Assembly (NCBI GenBank): GCA_002335605.1
Contig: BEDY01000003.1
Coordinates: forward strand, 1 to 64,000
Length of the DNA stretch: 64,000 bases
Direction of reading: 5' to 3'
Origin: Prillingera fragicola
Lineage: Eukaryota > Basidiomycota > Tremellomycetes > Trichosporonales > Trichosporonaceae
Shown: positions 20,695-31,369 of the stretch, piece by piece
Layout: the number at the start of each line of letters is the position of its first letter
Position numbering within the stretch: position 1 is the first letter of the stretch
Translations under genes and position numbers: made by a program
Notes under the pieces: model-generated
Told to the model about the DNA's origin: nothing
The model's database searches: none
The model's input: the letters and a program-made list of their open reading frames with translations, nothing else

Positions 20695-22497
20695 CTACTT
20701 CTTCTCCGAGATGCTGACGACCGCGTCGTCTTGGGGCTTGTCCAACTTGCCGTCGCCGTGCTCGGCGATCGAGGTCCTGTCGCCCTCGATGCCCATGTGG
20801 GAAATGTCGATGCCATGCCTGACGAGGTACTCGCGGAACAGAGCATCCTCCTCCCTCATTGCGTCCGCCTTGACGTCGGGGAAGAAGAAGAAGCAGATTG
20901 TCGCCGAGAGGAGCGCGACACCCGAGCCGACGTAGAAGACACCAGTCTTGGCGAGCAGGGGGGAGGTCTCGGCGAAACGCTTCACCATGTAGTCAAAGGT
21001 GTAGGTACCGATGAAGGCGCCGCACTTGCCACTAGCGGCAGCGATAGCGTACAGCTGGCCACGCGCAGCTGTGGGACCGATAGCCTTGGCGGCAAAGAGA
21101 CCAATGTTGTTGCCGGGACCGACCTCTCCCCACGACAAGAAGATGCCGTAGATAATGGCAAAGCCGACGATGCGCTTCTGGAAGTACTCGTAGGCACCCG
21201 AGAGCGCAAAGCCGAAGATGGACTGCATGACAAGACCAAAGATCATGCACTTCTTGGGACCAAGCCAGTCCGAGAACCACGAACCGACAAACGATCCGGG
21301 CAGGTAGAAGGCGTTGACGAGACAGCCCCATGCGAGGGTCTGGTAGAGCGTGGGGTTGTCACCGACGGCACCCGCCGTAATGTCACCGGCATAGTTGGAG
21401 AAGGGGTAGGTGATCCAGTCGTAAAGGAACCAGCAGAACGAAATGGCCAGGAGCTTGGGCCAGTAGCGCTTGATGATGAGCCAGTAGGGGATCTTGACGT
21501 TCTTCATCGCATTGTTCTTGTAAGCCTCGGGCTCATCCATGTAGAGACGGGCGATGATGAGGAGGAGAGGAGGGATGGCGCCGAGTGCGAGGGTACCACG
21601 CCAGACGATACGGAGGTGGTCCATGCCAAAGATCCAGAGAAGGACAAGAGCGACAAACCAAGCGGAAGCTGCGACGTTAGTTGTGGCTATAGCTCGAACA
21701 CTCACGGAAGCCCATGTCAATCATAAAGTGGGTGGCCCACACGAAGAGACGCTGTTGGCGGTGCTTGGCAACGCCAGTGTTCTCGGTAGCCTCGGCGGCG
21801 GCGGTCGATCCACAAGGGTACTCGCCGCCAATGCCGATACCAACGAAGAAACGGAAAGCAATGACACAGTTGACGAGGACCTGGGGGGTGGGTCCGGACG
21901 AGCAAGCCATGAGGATCATGAACACAAAGATGAGAGCCGTGCACAAGAACATGCCGGGCTTGCGTCCGACCTTGTCAGAGATCCATCCGAACGAGAGCTG
22001 GCCGAGAATCACTGGCAGTGTCAGCTCAAACTTGGCTTATGGTACTCACTTCCAGCGAAACCCATGGCCGACGACAGAGCACGGTTCTGCTGTGCCTTGG
22101 GGTTCATGTCGGCATTCATCCAGGCTGGGTACAGCCTGGCCAGAATGGTGTTGACGGGCGAGATGGCGGCATTGGCGTAGCCGTCCGAGAACATTGCCGA
22201 GCCCTGATGCGCGTCAGTCACAGTCTTGCAGATCACCCACGGCCCGTGCACTATGCGGCGTCGCCGCAACCACAGGTGTAGCAGCGGTCAGTGATGCTTA
22301 CGGCGGCAAAGATTCTGTGGCGTCAGCGTGCTGAAAAAAAAAAGCCTCCTGGAAGATGGCGCTAATGGGCAGCGAGCTACTCACGTTGCAGTGTTTCCCA
22401 GCCGGCGGCGCTTGCTGATCGCGGCGTCCATGTCGACGACCGTGTCACCGTCAGAGTTGACAGTCATTGTCGGCTCTTCTTTCTTGAAGAAACCCAT
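20695..22497 (-). CDS. MFS glycerophosphodiester transporter, Git1-like
   Basis: Probable importer of glycerophosphoinositol/glycerophosphocholine or phosphate. Exons 22497-22385, 22314-22302, 22203-22050, 22011-21706 and 21668-20695 give 519 aa; the second exon is only 13 nt. Splicing it in restores IFAAGSAMFSDGYANAAISP, the conserved TM1 block of Git1/Pho84-like carriers. Other motifs are GQLSFGWISDKVGRKPGM (MFS loop 2-3), RFFVGIGIGGEYP in TM4 and ISFCWFLYDWITYPFSNYAG in the second half. The C-terminus is acidic and polar. The introns are 70, 98, 38 and 37 nt. The substrate is inferred from the family. Confidence 0.86.
22302..22314 (-). other. 13-nt microexon of the Git1-like transporter
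   Basis: Flanked by a 70-nt intron (22315-22384, GTGAGT donor) and a 98-nt intron (22204-22301, GTAAGC donor). It adds one base completing a Thr codon and four residues (IFAA). Without it neither flanking exon joins in frame to give the conserved FSDGY block. Confidence 0.75.
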
Positions 22498-24011
22498 TTT
22501 GCGGTCGGCTTTTGTGTTGGGTAGGTGGCAAAACACAAAACCCTTGGTCACACGAGTAAATGAATAGCGAGTGAGGTTGAGGGGATGAGAACGCAAAGAG
22601 AATGGACCCGTCGTAGCCGCGGTCAGATATGTCGTTTACAGACGTTCTTGGGCCGCCAGCGTCCAGTAGCTGGTCAGTAGGCGGAGCGCCGCAGGGGGGA
22701 GGCAGCTGATTGGGGTGGCCTAGCCTCCGTCCCTCGGCGCCGCTGTGCGTACGTCCTGAACCTGTCCGACCGACGTCACTTTGGGCAGCAGGCCGGCAGC
22801 GGCGGCTGACGCCGGACTTTGCCAAGAAAATTAAAAGCCAAACACGACCACTGCTCGCGCTATACATGGTGTACAAGGGTCAAAGTAGGCTTGTACTGTT
22901 GCTACGGCCCTTCTCTAGTCGTTGCAGATAAGTGTTTCAACGCACAGAGGGTGGCGTGGTGGCCAGTCTTCTCAGAGTAAGATCAAGAGATATGAGCCAG
23001 CCATGGGCTGTTACATGGTCTTGGCAGTAAAAGATCGAGGGTAACCAGGGCATTGGCGGTGCCTCGATTGCACCCAGACACTAGGGCAAGGGCCATGTGC
23101 TCTTCCCAGAAAAACCTCTTTTGCGCTGCCTCGGTTGGCATGTTGAGCAGTGCATCATGTGCTGAATTAAGGTCCATCCACTTGTGCCCGCGGTCTCGTC
23201 TGGACCGTTTAGAGCGTCGTTGGGGCCAATTGCAGCAGCAGGATTGGCGGAGCGAAGCGAGAACTGGTAGGACGGCTGGGCTGTGCAGTGTGGCCGACGA
23301 TTATAACTGGTCCAAGCCGTAAACAAGCCGAGCGGGACTACAGGCACCCGAAGAAAGAGAGCAGAGGAAGAAAAAAAAAAATGGGAAACGGAGGCAATCG
23401 CAACAACCTCTGGTCTTGTGCCGTGTGGACACAGGAAAATCGCTCATAATTATTCGATGTTTTCGATTATCTCACGCGCACGTCTTTTATCATATCTATA
23501 GATTGCAGATTGCAGATGAAGAGATGTGCATAATGACGTGTGGACACAGCTTGCAACAGGATTGATACATACTGAACCAAAGGCTTACGTCAGCAGCTTC
23601 AGAATGCCTCCGGTTTCAGTTTGATCTGCTGATCTGCGGATCTGCAGCCGATCCTCGTGGGGAATGAAGCATGAAATTCATGACGGGACTCACGCGACAG
23701 ATCGTTTCCTGTCCCCTGTCCAAGATGGGCGAACAGTGCAGAGTGATTGTGTCTGCACCGCAGCCTGTGGTTCCTACAGTTGCCAGAATGCACACCAACT
23801 CAAAGCACAAAGTGATTGAATAGGTATTACTTGCAATATCAGAGGACGTTGCTCTCCGGCACTGCGTGGCATTCGGCAAGTAATTGAGCGCAAGTGGATG
23901 ATTCTATTGGGATCTCCGCCCATCCCTCCTATGCCTTCCCATCATTCATATCGGTGCTTTCATCACACAGTACATTGACATTCTCATTCCACTGCAGGCG
24001 GACGCAACGTT
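22498..24011. other. Intergenic region upstream of the Git1-like gene
   Basis: A 1.5 kb gap without a convincing gene. It includes homopolymer A (23370-23381) and AT-richer sequence around 23440-23520. The promoter of the Git1-like gene lies at its left end; the right end is downstream of the first Cys-rich gene. Confidence 0.5.
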
Positions 24012-24495
24012 TCAGTTGGCAATCATGCCTGGCATCAAGCCGCCTGGCTTGCAGCACTTGATGTTTGATCCACCAGGGCAGAGCCCGGTGTAGAATTTAC
24101 CACTGCACCCCTTGGAAGTGTCCCTGCAGAATCCCTTGCCGCCAAGGCAAGAGTTCATACGGCAGCACTTGTATCGTGCTGGACCAGGACAAAGTCCGCC
24201 AACATAGTATCCGGCGCAGTTGCCCTTGTTGGTGTCTGCACACCTTCCCCCCTGCCCACAGCTTTGGCCATGGCAGCACTTGACGTCGGCTGGGTCGTTG
24301 GGACAGCCACCACTAAAGTAGCTGCCGCCATTCGAGTCGCACGTGCTTGTATACTGACATACACCTGGCTGGTCAGTGCCAAACATGGCCAAGTTACTAC
24401 GAACCGACCAAACCGCCGGGTCCCCAGCACATGTCACCGAGAGCGGCTAAAACTGTAGCAGAATACGCCAGAACAACGACGGATTTGAGAAGCAT
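24012..24495 (-). CDS. Small secreted cysteine-rich protein with three CPG/CC modules (paralogue 1)
   Basis: Exons 24495-24405 and 24364-24012 (intron 40 nt) give 147 aa. A signal peptide ends near residue 18 (YSATVLAA). The mature part has three repeated modules of about 40 residues, each of the form G-x-C, a second Cys, G-x-CP, then CC: GVCQYTSTC with GGCPN and KCC; GRCADT with GLCPG and KCC; GFCRDT with GLCPG and KCC. Similar modules occur at the N-terminus of fungal secreted cell-wall-active enzymes (GH24/25 lysozymes, NlpC/P60 peptidases), suggesting glycan or peptidoglycan binding; that is inference. The intron donor GTTCGT is non-consensus but sits in the same phase as in the neighbour at 25173-25622. 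Confidence 0.78.
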
Positions 24496-25172
24496 GGTTG
24501 TATAGTTGGACAAGCTTGGGAAGAAGAGTTGGGACTACCCATAGACACCTTTCGCTGGCACTTATGAACGACTTCGCGTCCATAACTCACGCACCAACCT
24601 CTCACGCACCCCCTGCTCATTGCACACCAAGCGTTAAGCTTCAGCGCTCTTACGAAACGGGAAACATCAAACGCAAGGAGTCTGGTGGGCATAGCCAAAT
24701 CATAGGAAAGACTCCTTCATCACTGGGTGCTGCGGGGACGACATGAATTGCATGTGACCACAAGTTGATGTTTGTCGGTCGCCAAGACACTGGAGTTGTG
24801 ACTCGTTGCTGGTCTGGAATTCTCATAGCTGACGTTTTTAGGCTCCCGTAAGGTATTCAGGCATTGCATCATGCAACCTCGGCCTCAAACTGCCCGTCTC
24901 TGCACATCCTGCTCATGCAACCTCGGCCTCAAACTGCCAGTCTCTGCACATCCTGCTCATCTGGTCATTGCTCGCGCAAAGTCTCGACGGCGTCCTCTTT
25001 GCAGCAAGGAACCACCAGGGGGTATTCCGGAAATTACGGTGTGGCTCACTCCCTCATTGGTTAGTGTCCTCTGATGCTCGCATATCCTCGTCTCGGTACA
25101 GGTAACATCACTTCATTTTCTGCCAAGACAGACGCAAGTTGTTCATTTGGAGAGGCTGCTTCAGACGTTGAT
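24496..25172. other. Spacer between the tandem Cys-rich genes
   Basis: A 677 bp gap containing the promoter of the first Cys-rich gene and a 44-bp tandem duplication (24870-24957). No gene is apparent. Confidence 0.5.
24870..24957. repeat. 44-bp tandem duplication
   Basis: Two head-to-tail copies of a 44-bp unit starting CATGCAACCTCGG and ending ATCCTGCT (24870-24913 and 24914-24957), differing at one position. It lies between the two Cys-rich paralogues. Confidence 0.88.
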
Positions 25173-25622
25173 TCACCCGCCGACGCAGCACTGGATATCG
25201 GAGCCACCCGGGCAGTACCCACGGTAAAATTTGCCGCCGTTGCACCCGAATGAGGTCTGCTTGCAGATACCAGTGCCACCGCGGCACCCTTGGGAACGGC
25301 AACACATGTAGTTGCTGCCACCTGGGCAGAGACCACTCTCCCAGAACCCACCGCACGAAGAGCCCGTGTCTCGGCATTTGCCGCCCCCACCGCAATTCTG
25401 GCCATAGCAGCACTTGATGTTGATCTCATCGTTGGGGCAGCCGCCACTGAAGTACTGGCCCCCGTTCGCGTTGCACGTGCTGACGTATTGACAAACACCT
25501 GTCGTGTGAGTGCCACACTGAAGCAGATACTCACCTACGTTGCGTCCGTTAGAACACCTATCGCCAACAGCAGCGAGTGCTGTGGCAGAGTAGGCAAGGG
25601 CGGCGAGGGATTTGAAGAGCAT
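25173..25622 (-). CDS. Small secreted cysteine-rich protein with three CPG/CC modules (paralogue 2)
   Basis: Exons 25622-25535 and 25498-25173 (intron 36 nt, GTGAGT...CAG) give 137 aa. Reading through the intron is also open and would insert 12 residues, but splicing gives GRNVGVCQYVSTC, which lines up with the neighbour. Signal peptide (MLFKSLAALAYSATALA) then three modules: GVCQYVSTC/GGCPN/KCC, GKCRDT/GLCPG/MCC and GICKQT/GYCPG/QCC. It is clearly a duplicate of the gene at 24012-24495, same strand and intron. The spacing of six to eight Cys per module implies a compact disulfide fold. Function unknown; a cell-wall or host-surface binding role is only inferred. Confidence 0.82.
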   Translation of the reverse strand: MLFKSLAALAYSATALAAVGDRCSNGRNVGEYLLQCGTHTTGVCQYVSTCNANGGQYFSGGCPNDEINIKCCYGQNCGGGGKCRDTGSSCGGFWESGLCPGGSNYMCCRSQGCRGGTGICKQTSFGCNGGKFYRGYCPGGSDIQCCVGG

Positions 25623-27138
25623 AGCAGTGGTATGGTATTCGGTTGTGAAACAAGATGGAATTGTGCTGAGGTTCGCCTTCCGGTGGCAGACTTAAGTACC
25701 ATTCAAGTCCCACAATCCCCCCACAACGACCATGGATTAAGCTTCACCTCCCTTCAAATGTGACGGCACTCACAGTAGCACAGTAGTGAGTATTGCAATT
25801 GTTCTGGGTCACACGGCCACTTGAAGGCTCCCCGATGGCAGCTGGGTGCTCCGGGGAAACCTGCTGACATGTGCGTCAGTTGCACCGGATCTCGCTTGGG
25901 ACTGACATGAGTCTAGGTTGTCGCCAAGGTACTGAATACTGTTCTCGCTTCTGGTCTACAAAGGTCAACTAGCTCACGTTGGCCGCCTCGGCTCGTGTGC
26001 TGGCAGTATTGCCTACACGCGTGATGTGCACAGCTTCTAAGGCATGTGTAACCTGGGACGCTGTTTTTCATATTGCTCCTCCAAGGACGTCTCCTGCTCT
26101 CTTAAGCGAATGGGCAGCCTGACCTGTACAGATGCCACAGTAGTACGGCAGTGCTGTTTCTCAGTGGCATTGCCGCGTGAACATGCGTGTTGCGAGAGCC
26201 TCACTGTATGTGGCAGCATGGTTGCAGATACGCTGGTTCCGTTGGCAGACTGACAGAAGGTGGCGCAACAGCGGTACACTGCGTTTCTCTGGCTATAGGA
26301 AACTGTGTCGTAGCTGTGTGTCCGTGCCCCATGTTACTGTACTCGGGGACTGACACGGTCAAAGTTACTTTTTCCTGTTTCTTCTGTTAACCGAAGAATG
26401 AACATTAACTTCAGAGTTTAACCACAGGGAAAGGCTGGACAACGTTGAACATGGCTGGGCAGGACGTGCAGTTGAAACAGAATGCCCAAACCTTGACCAG
26501 GAACATTCCGGCGATTGGCTGTGCATGTGCGGTAATCGATGCCGTACCCCACACTGCACGTCCTTGATGTGCGTCAGAAGTGCCTTTATGTTGGAGTTCA
26601 TTTCTCTCATGGGCATCATGTGAGATCGCGATGGATGTGGCATATACAGCCTTGTTGCAGTACTCCGCATTGCACGGAGTCGAGACACACTCTCACGGAA
26701 GCAGCCGGAGACCGCTCCACCGGACGACATAGCAGAGGTTAAGTTCGGGCTGCGGCTTCGCCCCACGAACGGTCAGGTGGCATTGTTTCGTATGCACAGT
26801 TAGCAATGCGTTGCCTTGAAAGTCTAAGCCTTTCAAGCACGTCTCAGCCACTGAACGCCACTCCCGCCACTACGGAGTCGGACAGCCGGGGTTTATTCGT
26901 AGTTCCGGGGTTCTCGGTGGTAGTGATGGGTTGGAGGTTGTATCGGGCCTGAATGATAGATGGTTTGCGTTGAACTGTATCATAGGCTGAGGGCAACTCA
27001 TCATGAGACCAATGTCGAGAGTCAGTGTGTTATTGAGTTCTCCTCCCTATTTCCCGCTCAGTCGGCTGAGGCGATGAGAGATGGTTAACAGGAAATCAAC
27101 GTCGACGCTAAAACGAGACTGAAGAGACGAGGAAAGCA

Positions 27139-27220
27139 GTGCGAAATCGAGGTGTGTGGGTGCAGTGTGATTCTCGATTCGTGCGAAATTGATGTGTGGG
27201 TGCAGTGTGATTCTCGATGC
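27139..27220. repeat. 40/42-bp tandem duplication
   Basis: Two adjacent near-identical units (27139-27180 and 27181-27220), each starting GTGCGAAAT and containing GTGTGGGTGCAGTGTGATTC. The second has a 2-bp deletion and a few substitutions. It lies in the long gene-free region. Confidence 0.8.
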
Positions 27221-29718
27221 GATCAACGTCGATGCAGGGCAGATGCCGCTGGCGGCCGCTGTCTGGGTGCCGTGTCGGGCTGTATCCCAATTGTTTGGCA
27301 GTTGACTGCATAGTCGCATCATGAAGAACAGAGTGTTCAAGGAAAGAGGACCAGCACGACAATGAGAGACACGGAAAAATGCCACATACCGTTCCAGACA
27401 GCCGGCGGCCGGTGGCAGTGGTGCCTGACCCTGAACATCCGTGATCTGCATCCGAACCTGTCGATGCCAAAGAGTACATACATGTGCCCACCATGTCCTT
27501 CGGCACACTCATTGTCGGCATTATAGGCTGTCATAGGCATTGCCTTTGCACCCACTCTTCTTGGCAGTGGAGCCGTGAACAATCAACCCTTTGTTGACGC
27601 CGCTCACATGCTCTCACGATATCTCGGCAGACGTTGCCGGGGGCAGCACTGCGGGGCTGGGGCGTGCTCGGTGGGTCGGGGCCGGCCAGTCCATCATGTG
27701 CAACGCATTTGGGGTATTTGAGGGGGATAAGACACAAAATTACATCGTTGCAGGCCCTGGTTCGGCTTTCATGTGTGGGGCAGCTCGATAACGAACCTCA
27801 CATCTCCCCACTCGGGGCCGAGGAGTGGAGGTGCACTTTGGTGTTCCTCGCGGGTAAATCTACTAACTTGTAGATGTGTGTCTGTGGGTGGCGGAGGTCA
27901 GGCTTACCTGATCCCCAATGCTCTGACAAATGGTGCAGCCCTAGATAGATTGTCTGCCTAGGGTTGCCGGCTGTCTGTGCAAGCGTGCTATGAAACGAAG
28001 ACACACTAAGGGACTGGCTCTGCATAGCATCATGGGTCATTGTTCCAGAAGGCTGAAATCGTGGCAATGTCTTGCATTGGGGGGATGAGGAATGCTCGTT
28101 TTCACCGACCAAACCCACTTGCCTCCCCAGGAGCTATTTTGCGCCTCGCTGGTATCGTATCATACCAGTTACTCGAGGTACCGGCGCCGACGAGCTTGTT
28201 CGGTTCGCAAGTACGCGCTCTATCCGTCCATTCCCCGCACGTTGACAGGTTAAACTGCGAGATTCAAGATCACGTTCGCTGGGCATCAGTAGTGGGTTTG
28301 GCATGAGGGTACGATCCGGGAAGCGAGCTGCTGCCCGACAAAAACGCCCACAACTGCCCTCCTAATAATGCATCGTTAGGAATAGATGCACACGTTCATG
28401 TCATCGGGGTTGTTCCTCTGCTTGTGTATTCATTCAGGTCGTTGGGGAAGCGCAGAGAACCAACATGTTCGTGAAAGTAAAGTCGCCATACGGGTGCCAC
28501 AAAACCTCGAGCAAACTCGCCATACTGAATGCGTCTCATTATGCGGCTTTCATTCATGTACAATGAAGTTGGCCGACGTGTGCGTACTCATAGGCACAAA
28601 CCTTTGCACCCACTACGGGGCCGCCGATGCCGACCCGAAAGTAGGTGTTGCCATGCCAGTCAGTGCCTATTGTCCAGTGGCCGAGGTGTGCACCAGAGAC
28701 GCCACGGAGTTGCCCATGTGTCATTGATTGCGAAGGGTGTGGGGTCCCTTCCCACCACCCCACACACCCACGGCGCTCCGCAATTTGACGCAAGAGGGTG
28801 GGTTGCTGGATCCTGGGACGTTGGCAGTCACCAGCACCGCCGAACTTGCGACCCCAGAAGTGGTCTGTGCCAAGGCTTCGCCAAGATGAGTGGGTGTATT
28901 AAGCCCCGCACTGTACACGCCGGTTACGCCACGGATATCGCGCAATCAAGCCACGGGCTCGTCTAGGTGCTCGTCTCGCCTAGTGAACCCTGGTCGCTAA
29001 AAGGTGCATATGCAGCTGCTGGGCAGCTTGCACGTTCGGAGGCTTTCCGGGTGAATGGCGGCTCGTGCCAAGCCAGGCACCACACCCACCGCCGGCTCAC
29101 CTCACCCCACTCGACCTGAGAATCCTGGAGGGCATGATTGACGGCCGGCCCTAAGACGGGTCCAGGATGCTTAATGAAAGATACCGGAAACAGCGGAGTG
29201 GGTGCGTGCTCCTGCTGTAATCGGTTCGGACCCTCGGCGCCGCCTCGAGCGTCGTGGCACCCACCTGCTGCTCATCGGAACCTCAATCCCCTTGTGGCGT
29301 CTCGCCCCTTTGTATCCACCATCGCCTTGGCAGGTACCGAACAAGACTGCAGGACCGAGATACGACAGATCACATCGCTGTGCCCATTGCCTGGAGAACC
29401 ATGCATCATTCGCCATGACCCCACTATCCGAACGCAAAAGAGCAAAAATAAACTGTGGGTTTACGCGGGACAGGGGACCGACCGCGCCGTGCTGGCAGAC
29501 TGCACCCACAGACCCATCTTCCAATGGCAATGCTAGTGGTTTGACAATCACAACCGCCCCATGGGGGCCGTAACGCCAAGCTTCGCACCCCGGGGGACCC
29601 CCACTGGGGGCTGACCCCGTGTCTGACAGTGGGGCGAACTGTGTGGTCCTAGTCGGTCGAGATAGTCATGCGAAGTTTGGCAAAGTTGCCGCACAGCCGA
29701 TAGTGCTGGGGATTGATG

Positions 29719-29724
29719 TATAAA
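29719..29724 (+). promoter_or_regulatory. TATA box of the codon-biased ACS transporter
   Basis: TATAAA 155 bp upstream of the ATG at 29879, followed by a pyrimidine-rich leader with CT-runs from about 29745. This arrangement is usual for highly transcribed genes. Confidence 0.5.
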
Positions 29725-29878
29725 GGACACAGCCTGCCGCTTCTTTTGGAACCTCATCAACCCACCGCTCTCCTCTCTCGACTTTTTCTCTCTAGTTCCC
29801 GGCGCGGGCCCAAGCATCTCACCACCCAATCAACCCTCTACCGCCACGAACCTCCCCGGCTACTCGCCTCAGCCCACC

Positions 29879-31369
29879 ATGACCTCGACATTCGACGAGA
29901 AGCACCTGGCCGACTCCAAAGTCGAGTATGTTGCCGACAAGGAGTATGGGTCGTCGACCCCCTCCGAGCTCGAGGCCGATGGCATCGACATGAAGCGCCT
30001 CATCCGCAAGGTTGACTTGCGCCTCGTGCCCTGGCTCGCCCTCCTCTACCTCCTCTCCTTCCTCGACCGTTCGAACATTGGTAACGCCAACCTGTTTGGT
30101 CTCTCCAAGGACCTTGGTCCCCTCACCGACACCGAGTACGGTGCCTGTCTCGCCATCTTCTTCGCCTTTTACGTTCTTTTCGAGGTTCCCTCCAACATGG
30201 TCATGAAGGCATGGCGCCCCTCAATGTGGCTCCCCATTATCATGCTGGCTTGGGGTGTTGTCATGGTTGGCATGGGTTTCGTCACCGACTTCAAGTCGCT
30301 TCTCATCACCCGCCTGTTCCTTGGCATCACCGAGGCTGGTCTCTTCCCCGGTGTCTCGTTCTACCTCACTCAGTGGTACGCCCGCTACGAGATTTCGTTC
30401 CGCATCTCGCTCTTCTTCTCCGCCGCTACTGCCGCCGGTGCCTTTGGTGGTCTCCTCGCTCGTCTCATTAACCTTATGGACGGTGCCGGTGGCTACGAGG
30501 GATGGCGTTGGATCTTCATCCTTGAGGGTATCCTCACTGTTGTCGTCGCCGTTGCCTCCTTCTGGGTCATGCACGACTACCCCGACACTGCCAAGTTCCT
30601 CACCGAGCCCGAGCGCGCTGCCATTGTTGCCCGTCTCCGCGCCGACAATGACGGCTGCTCGCACGAGTTCAAGGCCAAGTTTGTCTGGGACGCTTTCACC
30701 GACTGGAAGGTCTGGAACGCCGCCATCATGTTCCACGGTGCTCTCTGCCCTGTCTACACTTTCTCGCTCTTCTCGCCCACTCTTGTTGCCGGTCTTGGCT
30801 ACACTGCTGCCCGCGCTCAGCTCATGTCCGTTCCTCCTTACGTCTCTGCCGCCATTGCCACTCTCACCGTTGGCTACTACTCGGACAAGCTCCAGAAGCG
30901 TGGACTCTTTGTCATCATCTGCGGCGCTGCCTCGGCTCTTGGTTACGGTCTCCTTCTCGGCAACGTTAGCAACGGTGTCAACTACTTTGCTCTCTTCGTT
31001 GCCGCCGCCGGTGTCTACCCCCTCGTCCCCATTATTGTCGCCTGGGGTACCAACAACTGTGGTGGCTCGCTCAAGAAGTCGGTTGCCACTGCCATCATTG
31101 TTTCCATCGGTAACCTCGGTGGCATTGTCTCGTCCTTCATCTACCCCTCCAAGGACAAGGTCAACCACTTCAAGATGGGCCACGCCATCTGCCTCGGCTA
31201 CTCGATCATCGTTATTCTCACCGCCATTATCATGTGGGTCTACGCCATTGCCGCCAACAAGAAGCGCGCTGCCCGCAACGCCGCCCGCACCCACCCTTGG
31301 ACCGCCGAGGAGATGCACGAGCTCGAGGAGCGTGGCGACCACAACGACTGGTTCGTCTACACCATCTAA
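29879..31369 (+). CDS. MFS transporter, ACS family (Tna1/Dal5-like), strongly codon-biased
   Basis: Intronless, 496 aa. Polar N-terminus of ~40 residues, then RKVDLRLVPWLALLYLLSFLDRSNIGNANLFGL, the signature ACS start with LDRxNxGNA. The conserved RLFLGITEAGLFPGVSFYLTQWYARYE and GYEGWRWIFILEG blocks follow, with 12 predicted membrane segments and an acidic tail (EEMHELEERGDHND). This subfamily imports nicotinate, allantoate, pantothenate or similar anions; the substrate is unknown. Codons are almost uniformly C- or T-ending (CTC, GTC, GCC, CGC), much more biased than in the neighbours. With the TATA box this suggests high expression. The lack of introns contrasts with the other ACS gene at 16174. 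Confidence 0.92.
   Translation: MTSTFDEKHLADSKVEYVADKEYGSSTPSELEADGIDMKRLIRKVDLRLVPWLALLYLLSFLDRSNIGNANLFGLSKDLGPLTDTEYGACLAIFFAFYVLFEVPSNMVMKAWRPSMWLPIIMLAWGVVMVGMGFVTDFKSLLITRLFLGITEAGLFPGVSFYLTQWYARYEISFRISLFFSAATAAGAFGGLLARLINLMDGAGGYEGWRWIFILEGILTVVVAVASFWVMHDYPDTAKFLTEPERAAIVARLRADNDGCSHEFKAKFVWDAFTDWKVWNAAIMFHGALCPVYTFSLFSPTLVAGLGYTAARAQLMSVPPYVSAAIATLTVGYYSDKLQKRGLFVIICGAASALGYGLLLGNVSNGVNYFALFVAAAGVYPLVPIIVAWGTNNCGGSLKKSVATAIIVSIGNLGGIVSSFIYPSKDKVNHFKMGHAICLGYSIIVILTAIIMWVYAIAANKKRAARNAARTHPWTAEEMHELEERGDHNDWFVYTI

Larger units (their letters stand above)
25623..29878. other. 4.2 kb region without a convincing gene
   Basis: By far the longest gap in the window. Frames are under about 160 codons, lack family motifs and do not splice into longer products. 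It contains a 40/42-bp tandem duplication at 27139-27220. The last ~160 bp are the promoter of the ACS transporter (TATAAA at 29719). It could hold non-coding transcripts, eroded genes or an old insertion; nothing diagnostic such as terminal inverted repeats was seen. Confidence 0.5.

Noticed and set aside
30221..31342. 373-codon minus-strand frame over the ACS transporter
   Set aside because: Antisense shadow created by the strong third-position C bias.
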